Below, piece by piece: positions 24,801-37,356 of a stretch of DNA of 64,000 nucleotides. Positions within the stretch are counted from its first letter, which is position 1; the number at the start of each line of letters is the position of its first letter. The notes beneath the pieces are model-generated. The model did not search any database. It worked only from the letters and a program-made list of their open reading frames with translations, and had not been told where the DNA came from. The translations under genes and the position numbers were made by a program. Source of the stretch: Bradysia coprophila (taxonomy: Eukaryota > Arthropoda > Insecta > Diptera > Sciaridae); assembly GCF_014529535.1 (NCBI RefSeq), contig NW_023503972.1:3348001-3412000 (forward strand), read 5' to 3'.

Positions 24801-27800
24801 ATGACTTCAAAAGCGGAAATATCTTTGAACTTTAGTCGGTCTACTTAAAAACTGTATGAGTAAAATGATAACAAAACTTAGTGTAGCCATTTACTGAAGG
24901 TAACATGTAACACATTGGAAGAGTCATCGAGTTTTCGTATTAACCCATGGTTGTAGGTTCTAGGCTAAGAAATGAAATTAGTTGAAAGTATTTAAATTAA
25001 ATGATGAAAGAAATTGGGATGAAGTTGAGAATATATTTGATTGTATCTGGATGGTCTTGGTTGACGTCACTGATTGCCCGGAAAAGTAGCTACGTAGGGC
25101 CGTTATAAAAATTTAATTCCAAGAAATATTTTTTGAAACCCCCCAACGAAACTAATTTTCCCCCAACGAGCTATTCGATTTTATCAACAAGAAATAAATT
25201 TAATTTCGTTTCTTTTCAGCCGATCATTTTCATTTACCACATCATTTCCATTCAATTAACCATTTTTCATTTCATTAATTAACTTATCGTTAACAAACCA
25301 ATTAATCTAAAAAATGTATTTTCTTTTCTCCTTTTACAGGTGGGTAAGTAAGCAATTGAAATTTTTGTGATATTCTTCCGCAGTACCCTATCTCCTTAAA
25401 ATCTATTCAAAATAATGCGATTGCCAAACGAACGTAAAAAACACGACTAACCAATTTCTCTTATACTATTTCAGTGTCAAATGGGGCACTTAATTTGCGC
25501 CAGTTGTTTCAATCATTTAATCGCCGATGGAAGGTAAGCAACAAACGAGCAATTTTCTCATTAGAATTTCAATTAACAATTGGAAATCTGTTTTTAGATT
25601 GAGAGATCAAGTTGCAACATGCCCGAACTGTCGCGTTGAAATATCAAAGAGCACTGCATCCCGAAATTTGGCCGTTGAAAAAGCTGTCTCCGAACTACCG
25701 AGTGACTGTCAGGTGAGTTAAAGAATTTCAATTTTACAATCACCACTTGCTATACAATGGAAAAGTCAGCACAATTCAAAATTGCTCACATTAGGCTGAA
25801 AAGACACGAGCTCTTTACGATGCGATGGACAATTATGCCGCGTTTTCCATTGTATAAAGTGTGCTCGGATAAAAGACGAGTTTTGATTTGCTGAAACCGA
25901 ACATTTGTGCTAAGTAATTCGATTTGGAACATACCAAATAGCTTAACAAAGTCGATGGTAGAAGAAGAGGATAGACGTACTAGATCTGATAGATAGCGAT
26001 GTCATATCAGTTTGCTATCCGAACGAAAATTAATTTGTTTTCTGTGCGTGACCCTAGCGAGCGTATCGAGTAATGTTATGGCATATAAGGTACTGATATG
26101 CTCAGGCCATGACTCAGAAGCCTCGGGTTCGAGGTTCGGGTGAAAAACGACGAAAATAAATGTCATTCGTCAGAATCGTCAGAAGCCATAGCATATGGGT
26201 CATAGGACCATGTCAACCCTTGATATGGCTTAAGTAAAGGGTGAAAAAGGCGAAGAATGTGCACCAACTATTACGAACAGTCATGTCCTTCTACCAATCT
26301 AATGCCACATTATATGGCCAATACTTCATGGATGTAGATTCTACCACTCTACCTTGTAGAAACTGAGAGTCGACTACTACGCCCCAACCCATAGTCTTAT
26401 AGTCGCTTCGGGTTAATTAATTTTTTCTTCTCCATTTTAGTTTTGTGGCAAAGAATTCCCCAGCAAATCATTGGAACGTCATGAACAAAATGAATGTGAA
26501 GAACGACCAACTACATGCAAATACATACGCATCGGATGCCAATGGAAAGGACCACTACATGAAGGTAATATTGCCGCACAAGATATGCTCATCCGTTCAT
26601 TCATTCAATTTCATTCTTTGAACAGCTACTGAACACGAAACAAATTGTTCACATCCAAAGAAATCGGGCGCCGAAGTGATGCTTGCGCTTCAGGCCACCG
26701 ATGCTACACAATCGGAGGACAAAAAACTGTTCAACACTCTGATTGAACTGCTGAGTTACGAGAAGATCATCTTCAATGGTTCGTTGAGCTTTGGTTTTGA
26801 TTTGAAATTTTTTTACTTTTTTTTTCTTCTCATTGGAACAGATCTACAAATGAAACCGTATCGCACTGACGAATATGTACACAAATTATTCTACGAGACG
26901 TCTCGATTTTCTGCATTCAATCATCAATGGGTGGTCAAGGCACGAATTAATAACGGTCAACGCGATCCGCATACGGTCAACGAGCGACAAATTACCTATC
27001 AGGTACGACAAAAATGGCATTTTGAATTTCCTAAGACATGAAATTTCAAAACGGAAATTTTTTATTTTCAGTTGATTCTGAAAACGAAGACCAGCTCACC
27101 GTTGTCGATACACTTTTTTGCATTGAAAGGACCGTTTTCGGACATGAAAAACAACACCCAGATTTACAAGCATGATTTTACCGATCAGGTATGTGTGGCG
27201 TGTTGTGTGGATATGTGAAATAATGTACAGGCCCACGGAGACTTAAAAATCTAAATGCGAAATGAGTGAGACACATAATGTCTGATCAAAACATTCACTC
27301 CACCCAAACGTAATCGTACGTTCACGACAATGACCTGCGAACTGATAACCTTGTTGTCTATTGAAGAAATTATGAAGTGAGTTTGTGATAAATCGGCCGG
27401 CAATGCATGTGACGAAGCAATGATGCATTACATGTTTCATTCACTTCGCACAATTTCAAATGCAGTTACTCTCACTTTCAACCTAATCAGTTGTGAACTA
27501 AAAATGATCTATCGGCGTACCTGTTGTGTATATGTTTGTAAATTGTTAATTTTGGGTTTGTCATTGAACTCGCTTGAAGTTCTTTAACTAAGTAACTAGC
27601 ACCGTCACACGAACAGAATGCAGCTTAGAAGTTTCTTTCCGTATTTCCTCATTGCCCTGGTTTTCAGAACTCAAGGCTTAAAACTGAACCGGTTCTTTCG
27701 AGTCGAATTAGTATTTTTAGTCTCAGCTAGATAATTCCTTCAGTTCGGGTCACTATATTCTGTATATGAAGCCATCAAAACTATCAGAATTCTTAGAAGA

Positions 27801-30800
27801 AACTCAGAGAGTTCGGTGGATTCAAAACATAGGAATTAGCAAACTTCAACTGCGGGCATGAGCTAATCAGTGGCAATGAATTCGTATAGTGACAGGCTTC
27901 GTAATTAGTTAATTTTGTCTATCTCGGTACCCGGACAGTGACTTGAAGCCCAAACCAATTGATGTAAATTTGATGCTGACTTACCGAAGGTCATTTTGAA
28001 TTTTAGCATGAATAGAGGACCATTTCGGACTACTTATACCGAGCGAGTCGGTGCTTTTCTGAGTGATCATTCATAAAGTACACATGGTCCACACTTTATA
28101 CAATTTCCGAAACTGAGTTTTGTCATTCTTTGTGTACACACTTAGTGAATGGCCCATACATAAGACCATTCATTCATATGGCATCGGAAAAACAGCTAGG
28201 TTTCTTTAAGCATTTTTCGCAATCGTGACTAGAATCCACTTTTTCAGCCCTTTAGAAATGGCAATTACATCGTGCGATATAATCATTAAATCTGTTACTT
28301 CTACTGTTCGAAGTGTCGCCTATAGTTTTATACAAAATCTTTTACTTCATTTGTTGTACCATACATTTGACTGCATAATGTTACATTAACTGTAAATCAT
28401 CGCTTATTTCTGTCATTCCTGTCGATAACGATAATCAGCCGCTTCTGAAAGGTTAATGATAGCAGCAATCTGTCTGTTGAAACAACAGCAGGAATAGATT
28501 TTGTCTCAATCATTTGACCAAACTTTAATCAATAGAGTATCTGCATCCGCTAAATTATCCGCCATTGCTACCGAATTGAAATTTAATATTTTATGTGGTT
28601 TTTCTTCCAAAGTGAGATCGGTACCACTTTCTTGGCATCTATACGAAACTTTTTTTTTGTTGAAGAAACCGTGATTCCCAAATCGTTCGTTGATGAGATA
28701 TAATGTCTAAATTAGCGAAAATAATAGAAAAATGCGGCTTTCTGCATTTTCCTGAACATGTCTCATCAAAAAACGATTGGGAATCGCGGTTTCTTCCCAA
28801 AAGCGTTTCATAGAGTCGTATCCTCACTTTAGAAGAAAATCGCCTAAACTATTACATTTCATTTAACGAGGAAATTAGCGAATACAACCCTGGATTGAAA
28901 TTTGTGTATCCTACCATACAATGCGTCCCCCTAAAGAGATTTAATACCCTTACCATTTCCATAAGGTTAAAAGACAAGCCAAATTGATTCTGGCTACATT
29001 AAGAGCGCTCACCCCTTTGCAATTTTCTAATCTACATTTGTGCGCAAAAATATTCGTTTTTTGATGATTTCTCTGAACCAAAATCTTTTTTTTTGAAAAA
29101 GTGAAACCATTGGAGCACGCAAAAATGTGATACTTTTAAAGGAAAAATTGGTTTATGGTTGATAGCTTATCTTACTTATCTCCGAGTACGTAAAATTATG
29201 ACTCACAAACCAGGCCTCTCACACTTCCTTATTTCCTTGATTTTCCTTATTTTTATGAAAACCTCCTTATTCCTCCTTATTTTGATATAATATCCTTATT
29301 TTTCGCAAATTTTACTGACAGAAAACCAAAAATTAATTTTAAAAAAATTCGCTGCGCGGCAAATATCAATTTTAAAATTACTTTTATTATTTAACACAAA
29401 GAACTCTAATAGAAAAGTAAAGTGGTGGCGCATTGTCATTCCAATATGATTGATGTACTGGACTTACCATGTTTTTCTGTGGTTTCCTTCTCGAGTACCA
29501 CTTAAGACAAAGGTTTTTAAAATGGAATGGAATGACTCATTTATGCGCCTTTCAATTCTAAAAGATACTGTTTCACATTTTTTTTTAATTTCTTATTTTC
29601 GGACTTATAGGCGAAGCCAAAGTAAATGGCAAAAATTGCAAAAATGTTTTTTTTTCTCGATATAATTGAAGCAAGAGACACAAGAGACACAAATTTTGGT
29701 GGCATGCAATAAAAGAGTTCTGCGAAACTTACCCATAACAAAAAAAGTGGACAATCGCATCATATGGAAATAAAACCCCATGACTGTTTGTTCTATTGCA
29801 AGCTTAGTAGCATAGTGCCTACTGAATTTTCCATTACAATAAGTGACTCAAGTAAGCTTTCAGCAGGATTTCTTAGATAAAAATCCGCTGAATGTATTCT
29901 GTAAAGATCCCATCACCCCCGTGAAACAGTTCGAACCTAAAGCCTCTGCTAATCAAATTGGTATGTGCAAATATTGATTGCAATCTTTAGTCTATAGACT
30001 ACTAAACTTTCGAACGATACCATACACACCCTATTTGGTTCGATAAATATCAATTTTCGTTGCCCGAAGTCGAGTAAACTCGGTACACTTCAAAAAACAT
30101 GAAAAACCGATTTTGTACTTTTCGAACAGACACTTACAGTCAATACCCTCTCTAGCAAACAAACTGCTTTTATTAAGGTGGTGAAAGATTCAAGTCGCCT
30201 TTGGAATTTACATTAAGATTACAGCGTAGTCAGTCAAAATGTAGAATAGTGTTTGTAGAATACAAAGAAATAAGGTGTGAATTTGACACAGAGAGCTGAG
30301 AGTTTGGTTGCTGAAGTGAGTATTGTTACAGTTCATGACAAATTCGTTAAAGTTGTAAAATAGCGAAAATTTTCAGTTGAAAAATTTGTATTTTTCTCCT
30401 TATTTTTCCTTAATTTCAATTAACAATTTCCTTATTTCTCCTTATTTTTGAGCTGAAACCTCCTTAATTCCTTAATAAGGAGTCCGGAATTAGAGTGAGA
30501 GGCCTGCTCACAAACCGATTTTTCCCTTAAAAGTAACACATTTTTGCATGCTTTAACGGTTCTACTTTTTCAAAAAAAGATTTTGGCTCAGAGAAATCAT
30601 CAAAAAACGAATATTTTTGCGCACAAATGTAGGCTAGAAATCTGCCAAGGGTTGAGCGCTCTTAAGCGAATTTAAGTGCAAATCTGGAAATAATTTGATT
30701 GAATTTATCTATTCATTTGCAGGAAAACGAAAGCGAATACTTTTTGCTTCCACTTCCGGACAGTTCGGAGTGCAATCGACTGTTAGCTGCGAAAGCAATC

Positions 30801-30907
30801 AATTTTAGGTAAGTTTTTCGATTTGTTGTTATCAATGGGACTGTGAATATTAATTCGAATTACTTCTCCGTTCTCTCAGATTAATCATGTTCTTACTTTC
30901 CAAATAA
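18835..30907 (+). CDS. ZFTRAF1: ZFTRAF1/CYHR1 orthologue (RING + TRAF-type zinc finger), nine exons
   Basis: Exons: 18835-19128, 25475-25533, 25598-25712, 26441-26564, 26626-26778, 26842-27002, 27072-27188, 30723-30808, 30880-30907; all phases agree and give 378 aa, close to the family's usual length. Residues 1-75 are a variable Pro/Ser-rich leader with a KRRK patch. Then comes a RING finger (C85 and C88; C99-x3-H103-x2-C106-x2-C109; C126-x2-C129), a TRAF-type finger ([30 protein letters not shown]), and the conserved tail with [18 protein letters not shown] and [16 protein letters not shown]. The ATG at 18835 is in good context (AGAAATGG). Donor of intron 5 (GTTCGT) is weak. RING plus TRAF-type fingers imply a ubiquitin-ligase-like or adaptor role; the human protein is little characterised. 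Introns 1 (6.3 kb) and 7 (3.5 kb) hold several transposons. Confidence 0.93.
19879..20060. mobile_element. 182-bp Tc1/mariner-like MITE in ZFTRAF1 intron 1
   Basis: Terminal inverted repeats starting CAGTCAGAGACAAAGAAATT, with AGCATGAA inside, and a TGTGTGGATCAG inner pair. Flanked by TA on both sides (19877-19878 and 20061-20062). Confidence 0.8.
22019..22115 (+). repeat. 20-bp tandem repeat in intron 1
   Basis: About five imperfect copies of ACAGTTTTCGAACATTTAGC. Confidence 0.7.
22822..23076. mobile_element. 255-bp hAT-like MITE with GGTTAATC array, 8-bp TSD
   Basis: Ends CGAGGGGTAAACCACTATTTT and AAAATAGAGTGGTTTACCCCTCG form inverted repeats. A perfect CAATTTTC duplication sits at 22814-22821 and 23077-23084. 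The interior repeats GTTAATC/GATTAAC words more than ten times in both orientations. Lies in ZFTRAF1 intron 1. Confidence 0.87.
23160..23265 (+). repeat. TTTTACTTCA dispersed repeat, copy C
   Basis: AAATCTGTTACTTCA then AAATCTTTTACTTCAATT, followed by a CATACTTATATCGCTAG segment and a weakly conserved end. In ZFTRAF1 intron 1. Confidence 0.55.
24340..24475 (+). other. purine-rich (A/G) tract in intron 1
   Basis: About 135 bp that are almost entirely A and G on the plus strand. No function claimed. Confidence 0.6.
25338..25349 (+). promoter_or_regulatory. candidate recursive/micro-exon splice site in intron 1
   Basis: A strong acceptor (pyrimidine run ending CTTTTACAG) is followed after four bases (GTGG) by a consensus donor GTAAGT. 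A 4-nt exon would break the frame, so this is more likely a decoy or ratchet-type site than a productive exon. Confidence 0.3.
25751..25856. mobile_element. 106-bp MITE in ZFTRAF1 intron 3
   Basis: Ends TATACAATGGAAAA and TTTTCCATTGTATA are perfect inverted repeats. A partial relative of the right end occurs near 20688-20725. Confidence 0.6.
28064..28155. mobile_element. short MITE in ZFTRAF1 intron 7
   Basis: Left GATCATTCATAAAGTACACA and right TGTACACACTTAGTGAATGG are imperfect inverted repeats. The left-end word recurs near 60498 (GGTCATTTATAAAGTATGTC). Confidence 0.55.
28289..28445 (+). repeat. TTTTACTTCA dispersed repeat, copy D
   Basis: AATCTGTTACTTC, then AAAATCTTTTACTTCATTTGTTG, ending GTCATTCCTGTCGATAACGAT. 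In ZFTRAF1 intron 7. Confidence 0.6.
29003..30661. mobile_element. TTAA-flanked MITE carrying a nested 1.3-kb element
   Basis: Outer inverted repeats of about 150 bp begin GAGCGCTCA and are flanked by TTAA (28999-29002 and 30662-30665), as in piggyBac-type insertions. Subtracting the nested element (29211-30506 plus one duplication) leaves an outer element of roughly 350 bp. In ZFTRAF1 intron 7. Confidence 0.8.
29211..30506. mobile_element. nested 1.3-kb non-autonomous element, CAGGCCTCTCAC ends
   Basis: Ends CAGGCCTCTCAC and GTGAGAGGCCTG are inverted. The identical CTCACAAAC stands directly outside both (29202-29210 and 30507-30515), an 8-9 bp duplication. Subterminal regions at both ends carry multiple CTCCTTATT words in the same direction. 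No transposase frame was seen in the interior. Confidence 0.8.
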
Positions 30908-31790
30908 ATGAATGTGGCTTGTAAAATGGAGACAGACCGGCCCCTATACATGATTAGATGTAAATGTGATTGCAGGCGGAATATTTATGAAAGTTTGAAG
31001 AAGAAGTAGAAGAAGAAGTAGTAGAAGAAGAATTAGAAGATAAATTACAAAGAAATTAAGAATGAAAATATTTATGTAGAATCTATATACAACCATGCAC
31101 CTATAAATGCATCACCATTATAATTAATTATATTTGAGAGTAAAGAAAAATCTAATTTCTATTTACAAAGAAAATTTATTTTTTAATTTGAAATTTTCTA
31201 TTGAAAGTTTCGTTCAATATTTTTACCGTTTTTTTTTGTTGTCCTAAAACTCGTATTTATTTACGCGCCAAATTTGAAATTTAACCATTGCCAATCCAAA
31301 ATATTTTTTGCTCTAAGCCATTTGTTCGAGTGACATTTTACTTTATCTAACACACACGCTATATTTCCATCGATTTATCTTTAGGACCGAGTTTAAATTT
31401 GGCTTTGAATAGCAGATTTTAGGATCTAATTTGAACTCTTCAATAACTCTAAAATCAATAATGTAAAATGTACAGTTAAGAAATGTAATTAAAAAGAAAC
31501 AAAACAACCGTAAAATAGGCACCTACGATAAGCGTTTCTCATTATTTAATGTAACTATAGCATAACAAAAAGGAGAAAAGTTAAGAAAATATTGTTGCAT
31601 GACACACATACACACTCACTCACCACCCATAAATACCACAAAACACTCACATAGAAGAAACGTTCAGCACCAACAAAATAACAAAACCGTAAATCATAAT
31701 AATAACTAGGGGTAGGTAAGGTACTCCATGCCCCAATCATTACAAAAAATAGAATAAAAAAATAAAAATAAAAATAAAGTTGTGCTTCAC
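30908..31790 (+). other. 3' flank / presumptive 3' UTR of ZFTRAF1
   Basis: Follows the stop at 30907. Contains a GAAGAAGTA trinucleotide-rich stretch (31000-31045) and a cluster of AATAAA hexamers at 31750-31780 that could end the transcript. No ORF of note. Confidence 0.4.
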
Positions 31791-34700
31791 TGTGACCAAA
31801 AAAGGACTAATAATTTCGCCTCATTTTTTGCGGCTAGTCACGTCTGTTCGAACCAGTAAAACAGATTTGATGAATAACACATAATATGGCGATGCGGCTT
31901 GCCGTTTGAAAAAGGGTTTAAGAAAAAATTAATAAAAATTACGAAAATTGTAAAATGAATTTTAACACCTTACATCTATGGAGGGAAGGGAAAATAATTA
32001 TTTTCGAAAAGCGATTTTGTAATAAGACCATTTGACCATTAATAGATTAATTATTGAATTAGTAGAATCTGTTGACCTTTTACCTCTGAACTCCTCTCTA
32101 TAGTATAGTCACTCTTGTAATATTTTGTTTTCCTTTCGAATACCTAAAATAGTTGATATCGTTCACTTCAAGTAGTCGACTTAATACGATCACTAATTTG
32201 GTACAGAGAATTCAGTTTCGAGGAGTGCATTTTTCAAGTGGCATTACTGAGACAGAAAGCGAAATTAGCGTCGATAATTCATCACGCTAGCACTTTGTCG
32301 TTATCATTACCAAGTTATTGACTGTCTTGTTGGATTAACGTTAAAAGGTGCGCTTTTTCGTTAAGCAGATTATAATTGGCCGGACTTGTTTAGGGGTCTT
32401 ATTGAAAGTCTCACATTATGTACGAAAAACAAACTAATTTTGTCAAATGTGAAGTACTACGTGACTGGGGGTTGAAGATTATGCGGGCTTTCTACAAAAT
32501 TCTGGCGATAAATTTACGCACTAGTGTGTAAAAGTGACGTTTGATGGCGTTTTTAAAAGTTTTGCGCATCCGATGTGTTGTCAACCTCAGCTATCGATCG
32601 GATTCAAAAGTTTTAAGTCTTTTGCAAAAGTGTCTTAAACCAACAAATCCAAACCAGAGAACTGATTCAGTAACAGAAACAACAATATCAACCCATCGAC
32701 AGTATACAATCCTTATACAATTAGGCAATTAGGTCAATCTGCCGTTCGTTATTATCTGATCAACCTTTCACAGACGGCCTTATTACTATTACGTCATTTG
32801 ATCTACGTATTTTCAAGAGAATGATTTCAAATCTTTTACTTCATTTCTTTAAACATGATTTTTGCTTTATAAGACCGCGATAGGCAGAGTTTGTTGCTTT
32901 ATTTTTGAAGTCGTTATTGACAACAGATGATAGCCGTCCATACCAGATTCAGAAGAATCGTCCACTGCACCCAATCCTCCGAGCGAATAAACATTTTAGA
33001 AGCTACTCACTTCGACTATGATCCTATTTATCTGAGTTCTTTGAATATGTACAGTTTCACAAAAATACAAAACAGTTGAGAGCTTGAGCTTGAGGTTTTT
33101 AAGTCGACTATGCCGAAGTGAATTGCCGAAATAATTTCATTTTATTTATACTTTTAGTAAATTCATTGTATAGTTGTAGCTTTTCGACAAATGATCTCAG
33201 ATATTTTAATAATTTAAATAGAAGGAAATGTTAATGTTAAACGTATAAAAAAGCCAATATTTAACAAACCAATGGAATGAAAAAAGCAGATTTGATTTGA
33301 AAAACAAAACAAGAATTTTAAATCCTAAAAAAGTTTTTAAGAAAATTTTGTTTTTATTATTATCAATAACAAATGAACTAAGAAGAATTATTGTATATCT
33401 TGCTGGTGAAACAGAAACTGTAAAAATTTATTATATAAAAAACAAACATTAAAAATAATACTTAAGATAGGTACACCTACTTATAAGCTGCTTATTAACG
33501 TAAAACCTGGTCATTTCGGATGAATTTTAAATTTTAACTTTGATCGTTTCCAACTAAGTTCCAATTTTGTTGTACGTTTAGAATCGAATTGCACTTGTAA
33601 TTGCACATCTTTTCTATTTTTTCTTTGAGTTTAGCTCGGATCTTAGTTGTTTAGCATGAGAAATTTCACTTATCAATGAAAAAATAAAATAAAAAATTGA
33701 AAACAAATATTTTTACGACAATTTGTTTCTTCGAAATAAAACAGACATATTTTAAAATGCGTTTGTGCTTCTTCATTATTCGTGTGTTCACTTGTTAAGT
33801 ATAAAAGGGTAATATCGTCCATTGAAAATTTCAGCCGGTTTACGATCCTCCAAAAGTGGGTAAGTTTTGATGTAATTGGAAAGACAGTTAACGAAGAATT
33901 AGAGGTTGGTAGGTATGAAGAACGCGACTTCAATCAAAAATATGTGTGATTCCAAAATTATTTTAGTCGCTCCCTGAACCTTGGACTTACTTTTTTTCTG
34001 GTTCAAACGTGAACTTTAGTGAACCTTTTTATGCTCTTTCAAAGTTCACCAATTAAAAAGTTGCCACTTTCCTAATGGCTTCACAAATCGAATCCGCGTT
34101 TTTGGTGTAGTGGAATTTTGTAACATTTTTGTAATTTTGTATTGTTTGCATTACAAAAATCACAAAAACGCACGCTCTATTTCTGAAGCCATTTCAAAAC
34201 TTAAAATTTTAAGGCTTGTATATCCTGAAAGAGCTTCAAAAGTGCACCAAAGTACACCGATAAACCTGACAAAAAGTAGGGCCAAGGCATTAGGCGCCGT
34301 CTTTGAACTTGGGTATGCACGACGGTTTTTTTTTACAAATTTTGAGGAGTTGGTTAAGCGACTTGAACGAAATTTTTTGTCGAGTTTAAGGGGTATTTTG
34401 ATGAACTTTTTAAACCTTTCGAATGACACTACTTTCAGCTATATAACTTATCTAATGGCCTTAAAAATGAAGACAGTACAAAGTGTCATTGTGGCCATAT
34501 TACATCTTTACGTGAAATTATTGTTTTTGGTGAATTTTTCGATGTTTTTCAACGAAAACCCTTTTTCTTTTCATTTTCTCATTTCAAAAGTCTCCTTAAT
34601 TTGGAAATTCGATGTGTTTGTCTGGCTCCGTAATGATTACCCGGCATTGACCGGCTCGTTCGTTGAGTACAAAATTTAACGTATGTTACGATTCTAGATT

Positions 34701-35425
34701 CGACGATGGAAACGTTAGAGCTGGAATTTTTAATAATTTGAAAGTACATCAACATCATATAGAACGAAAAGGAAAAGAAATAATTTTAGCATAAAAACAT
34801 TTGTTTAGAATCTTATTACAATTTCCCGCAACTTTCTGGGTCAATTCTAATTTTTATAATTAAATAAATTTGGTTCAATTTGGCCCATTGTCAGCACACT
34901 ATTGTTAGTGTGGTAGGGGGACATCCATAAAGGATGCCAGCAGTTCAGTATTGCCATACAGATCTTCACCTTATCATTCATAACTCCATAAATATGATTT
35001 ACTGAAGTGTCAAATGTATGATACCCACGTATCGACCTTATAGGGGGTAGAGCATAAATTTAACTTCCGCGAATACGTATTCCTCGAGTTACTTTGTCTG
35101 ACAACACCGAATTGCAGGAGTCCTTTATAGATATCCCCCAGTACATCGACGGAATATTAAAAAGACTCAAACAGAACCAAATGATGGAAGGAAATAGAAA
35201 TTCAAAACAAATTGAACTGAACGTGCTACATACAAGTACGTTTGATGAACACAAACAAGTCGGGAAGTGAGTGACCGGCTGAAATATTACGACGAAGGTA
35301 ATCACCAAAAAAAGAATGAACATTGGTAAACAGGACCCACCAATACTATTCAAAGACTAGGTAACTCTGGAAAGGTAAAATTACACGAAGGTAAAATAAT
35401 TGTGGTGCCATGTAACGTACATTAT
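31791..35425. other. intergenic, no gene seen
   Basis: AT-rich. Contains copy E of the TTTTACTTCA repeat. The 189-codon plus frame at 34110-34679 has no domain, is Phe/Leu-rich and sits in repeat-like DNA; I do not call it. The 97-codon minus frame at 35060-35353 is hydrophobic and equally unsupported. Confidence 0.4.
32828..32940 (+). repeat. TTTTACTTCA dispersed repeat, copy E
   Basis: AAATCTTTTACTTCATTTC start, GACCGCGATAGGCAGAG middle and GTTATTGACAACAGATGATAGCC end. Confidence 0.6.
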
Positions 35426-36526
35426 TTTTTAGCGGAATTTCTTTGCGAGGAGACATTAGGAAGGCTTGGAGAGATTGGTACTCTTCTCAGTGGTGTGTCA
35501 CTGCCAGGACTCTTAGTTGCTTTGCCTCACTCGCCAGCTTTAGCTCTCCGACTGGTTCATGGTCTAAAAGTTTACTCACTGATGTGGCTGGGTCCTATTT
35601 TGCTTCTATATGAGTAAAATGATCCGGACTATTCATAGAGCTTAGGCTTTCGGGCTATAGAGTGGACAAGGTCGACGGATGGATTGGTGGTGTTATGTCG
35701 CTGAGAGATGCTAGTTTTTCCCGGCTTTTATTTTGATTCCTCGCAAAGACAACGTATACTCGATGAGGGTACATCTCTCTGTATTAATATTCGAGGAATG
35801 TATTCCATGTTGTGCAAAACTCTTTGCAAAGGGACGATATGGTCGCCGTGTCGGGTCGTTGTGCTATTCAGTGGTGTGCCATCGTCTGGACACGCTGTCA
35901 TTTCGCTTTTTGCACCGAAGGTCCTCGTCTCAAAGGTGGCTCGTCCGTCAGTCTAATTTAGAAGTAAGGGCTTTTGGGCTAAATAGTGGTAAAGTTTGGC
36001 GGTTGACCTTTTGGCGGCGCGCTGCTGAGTGACGCTTCTGTCTGGCTCGGCTTTCATATTGGCCCACTGCAGAGAAAGTTTACGTTCGAACGGGCTAGTC
36101 TTATAAAATATGAGACTGGACCAGGTCAATATCGAGCGGAATGTAAATCACAGGCTTTATCAATCCCAATGATAAGGACTGTGATTCGGGCGACAATGTT
36201 GCCTTACTCGCTGTCATTAGTGTAAGGTCTAAGGGGTGAGACACAGCTGTCCTCCCAGTGGCTTTCTAGAATTTACAGTCTAATGAAACGAGGTTGACGC
36301 CAGTCACTCTTTGCTTTCTGCCCTAAGGATTAGCTATCATTTTGGTACCTAATCATAGGGATCAGTTTGCTCGCCTGGAGTGATTCGTGTAGAGCGTAAG
36401 GCAATAGGTTGAGAAGGAGATGAGGTCCTGAAAAGGGCTTCAAGATTTTCATGATGACAGGGTAGCACAAAGGATCCCATGATCTGTGTGCATTGATCAG
36501 AAATGATCACCCTAACTGATTAAATC
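35426..36526 (+). mobile_element. 1.1-kb retroposon with 13-bp TSD
   Basis: Flanked by TAACGTACATTAT at 35413-35425 and 36527-36539. Base composition is clearly more GC-rich than its surroundings. Inside, two diverged blocks of about 250-300 bp resemble each other (each with CAGTGGTGTG.CA, GGGCTA.A.AGTGG and CCGGCTTTTATTTTG/TCGGCTTTCATATTG words), like LINE 5'-UTR monomers. The 3' end reads GATCAGAAATGATCACCCTA and on to AAATC, identical to the 43-bp insertion at 42588. No reverse transcriptase frame, so probably an internally deleted or non-autonomous non-LTR element. Confidence 0.78.
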
Positions 36527-37325
36527 TAACGTACATTATATTATTGGTGGACAGAACTCATAAGTAGCCCCATGCATTAAAAAGTATCGACAACAGCCAA
36601 AGGTATAGCAAAGACAATATCGCACTTCAAGCAATAAGCTTTTAAAAATTAAAAGTGGAAGCTCAAATTACAACAAAATAAATTGTTATTTAGCTGAATC
36701 TTTGAACCGAATGGAATTTTTGGTATTGACTTTTCAGCAGTTGTTAATATCACTTAACAGAAACGGGTGTCTTATTGGAAACTGGAAACTTATGCATGAA
36801 AAAGGCTATTAACAGATGTATAAACAGTTTCTATGAGATCTATAACGTAAGGTGCTTCAACATCAAAGTACCAACTGTTCAATGAAATGGTTGACTTTTT
36901 CGCACAAGACAAAAAAAATCATTTTTTCCGCACTAGTTAGGAAAAGTATATTTTTTTTTTCAAAGTTTGTTTGTCTACAATTTTTTGATATCAATCAACG
37001 GAATGACGAAATGATTGTGTACTATTTGGTCAATGTTTAAGTGACTATGATATCAGTAAAAATTCTGAATAAGTTCAGAAAAACCTAATTTTACCTAAAA
37101 TTTTCGGAATCATTCCACTCTGGTTTATGCTTCGGTTTGTAGCATAAAACGATTGTAAGTCTATCAACTTGGATAAAAGTTAGATTTTTATAGCCACTGT
37201 GACACACAATCTCTGTAGAAATGTAAGCGATAAGAACATTCATCAGAGATACAATGATTGATGTATCGGTTGTCGTTGTACCTACCATTGATTGGCAATA
37301 AAAAAAAAAATTTAAAGAAAATTAA

Positions 37326-37331
37326 TCAGTC
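37326..37331 (+). promoter_or_regulatory. candidate initiator (TCAGTC) of the aminopeptidase gene
   Basis: TCAGTC lies 31 nt before the ATG at 37357. An A-rich stretch lies 30 nt further up, without a good TATA box. Confidence 0.35.
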
Positions 37332-37356
37332 GCTATCGTCTGTTCACTCAATCGAC

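Noticed and set aside
34110..34679. 189-codon plus-strand open frame
   Set aside because: Phe/Leu-rich translation of AT-rich DNA, no recognisable motif and no supporting signals.
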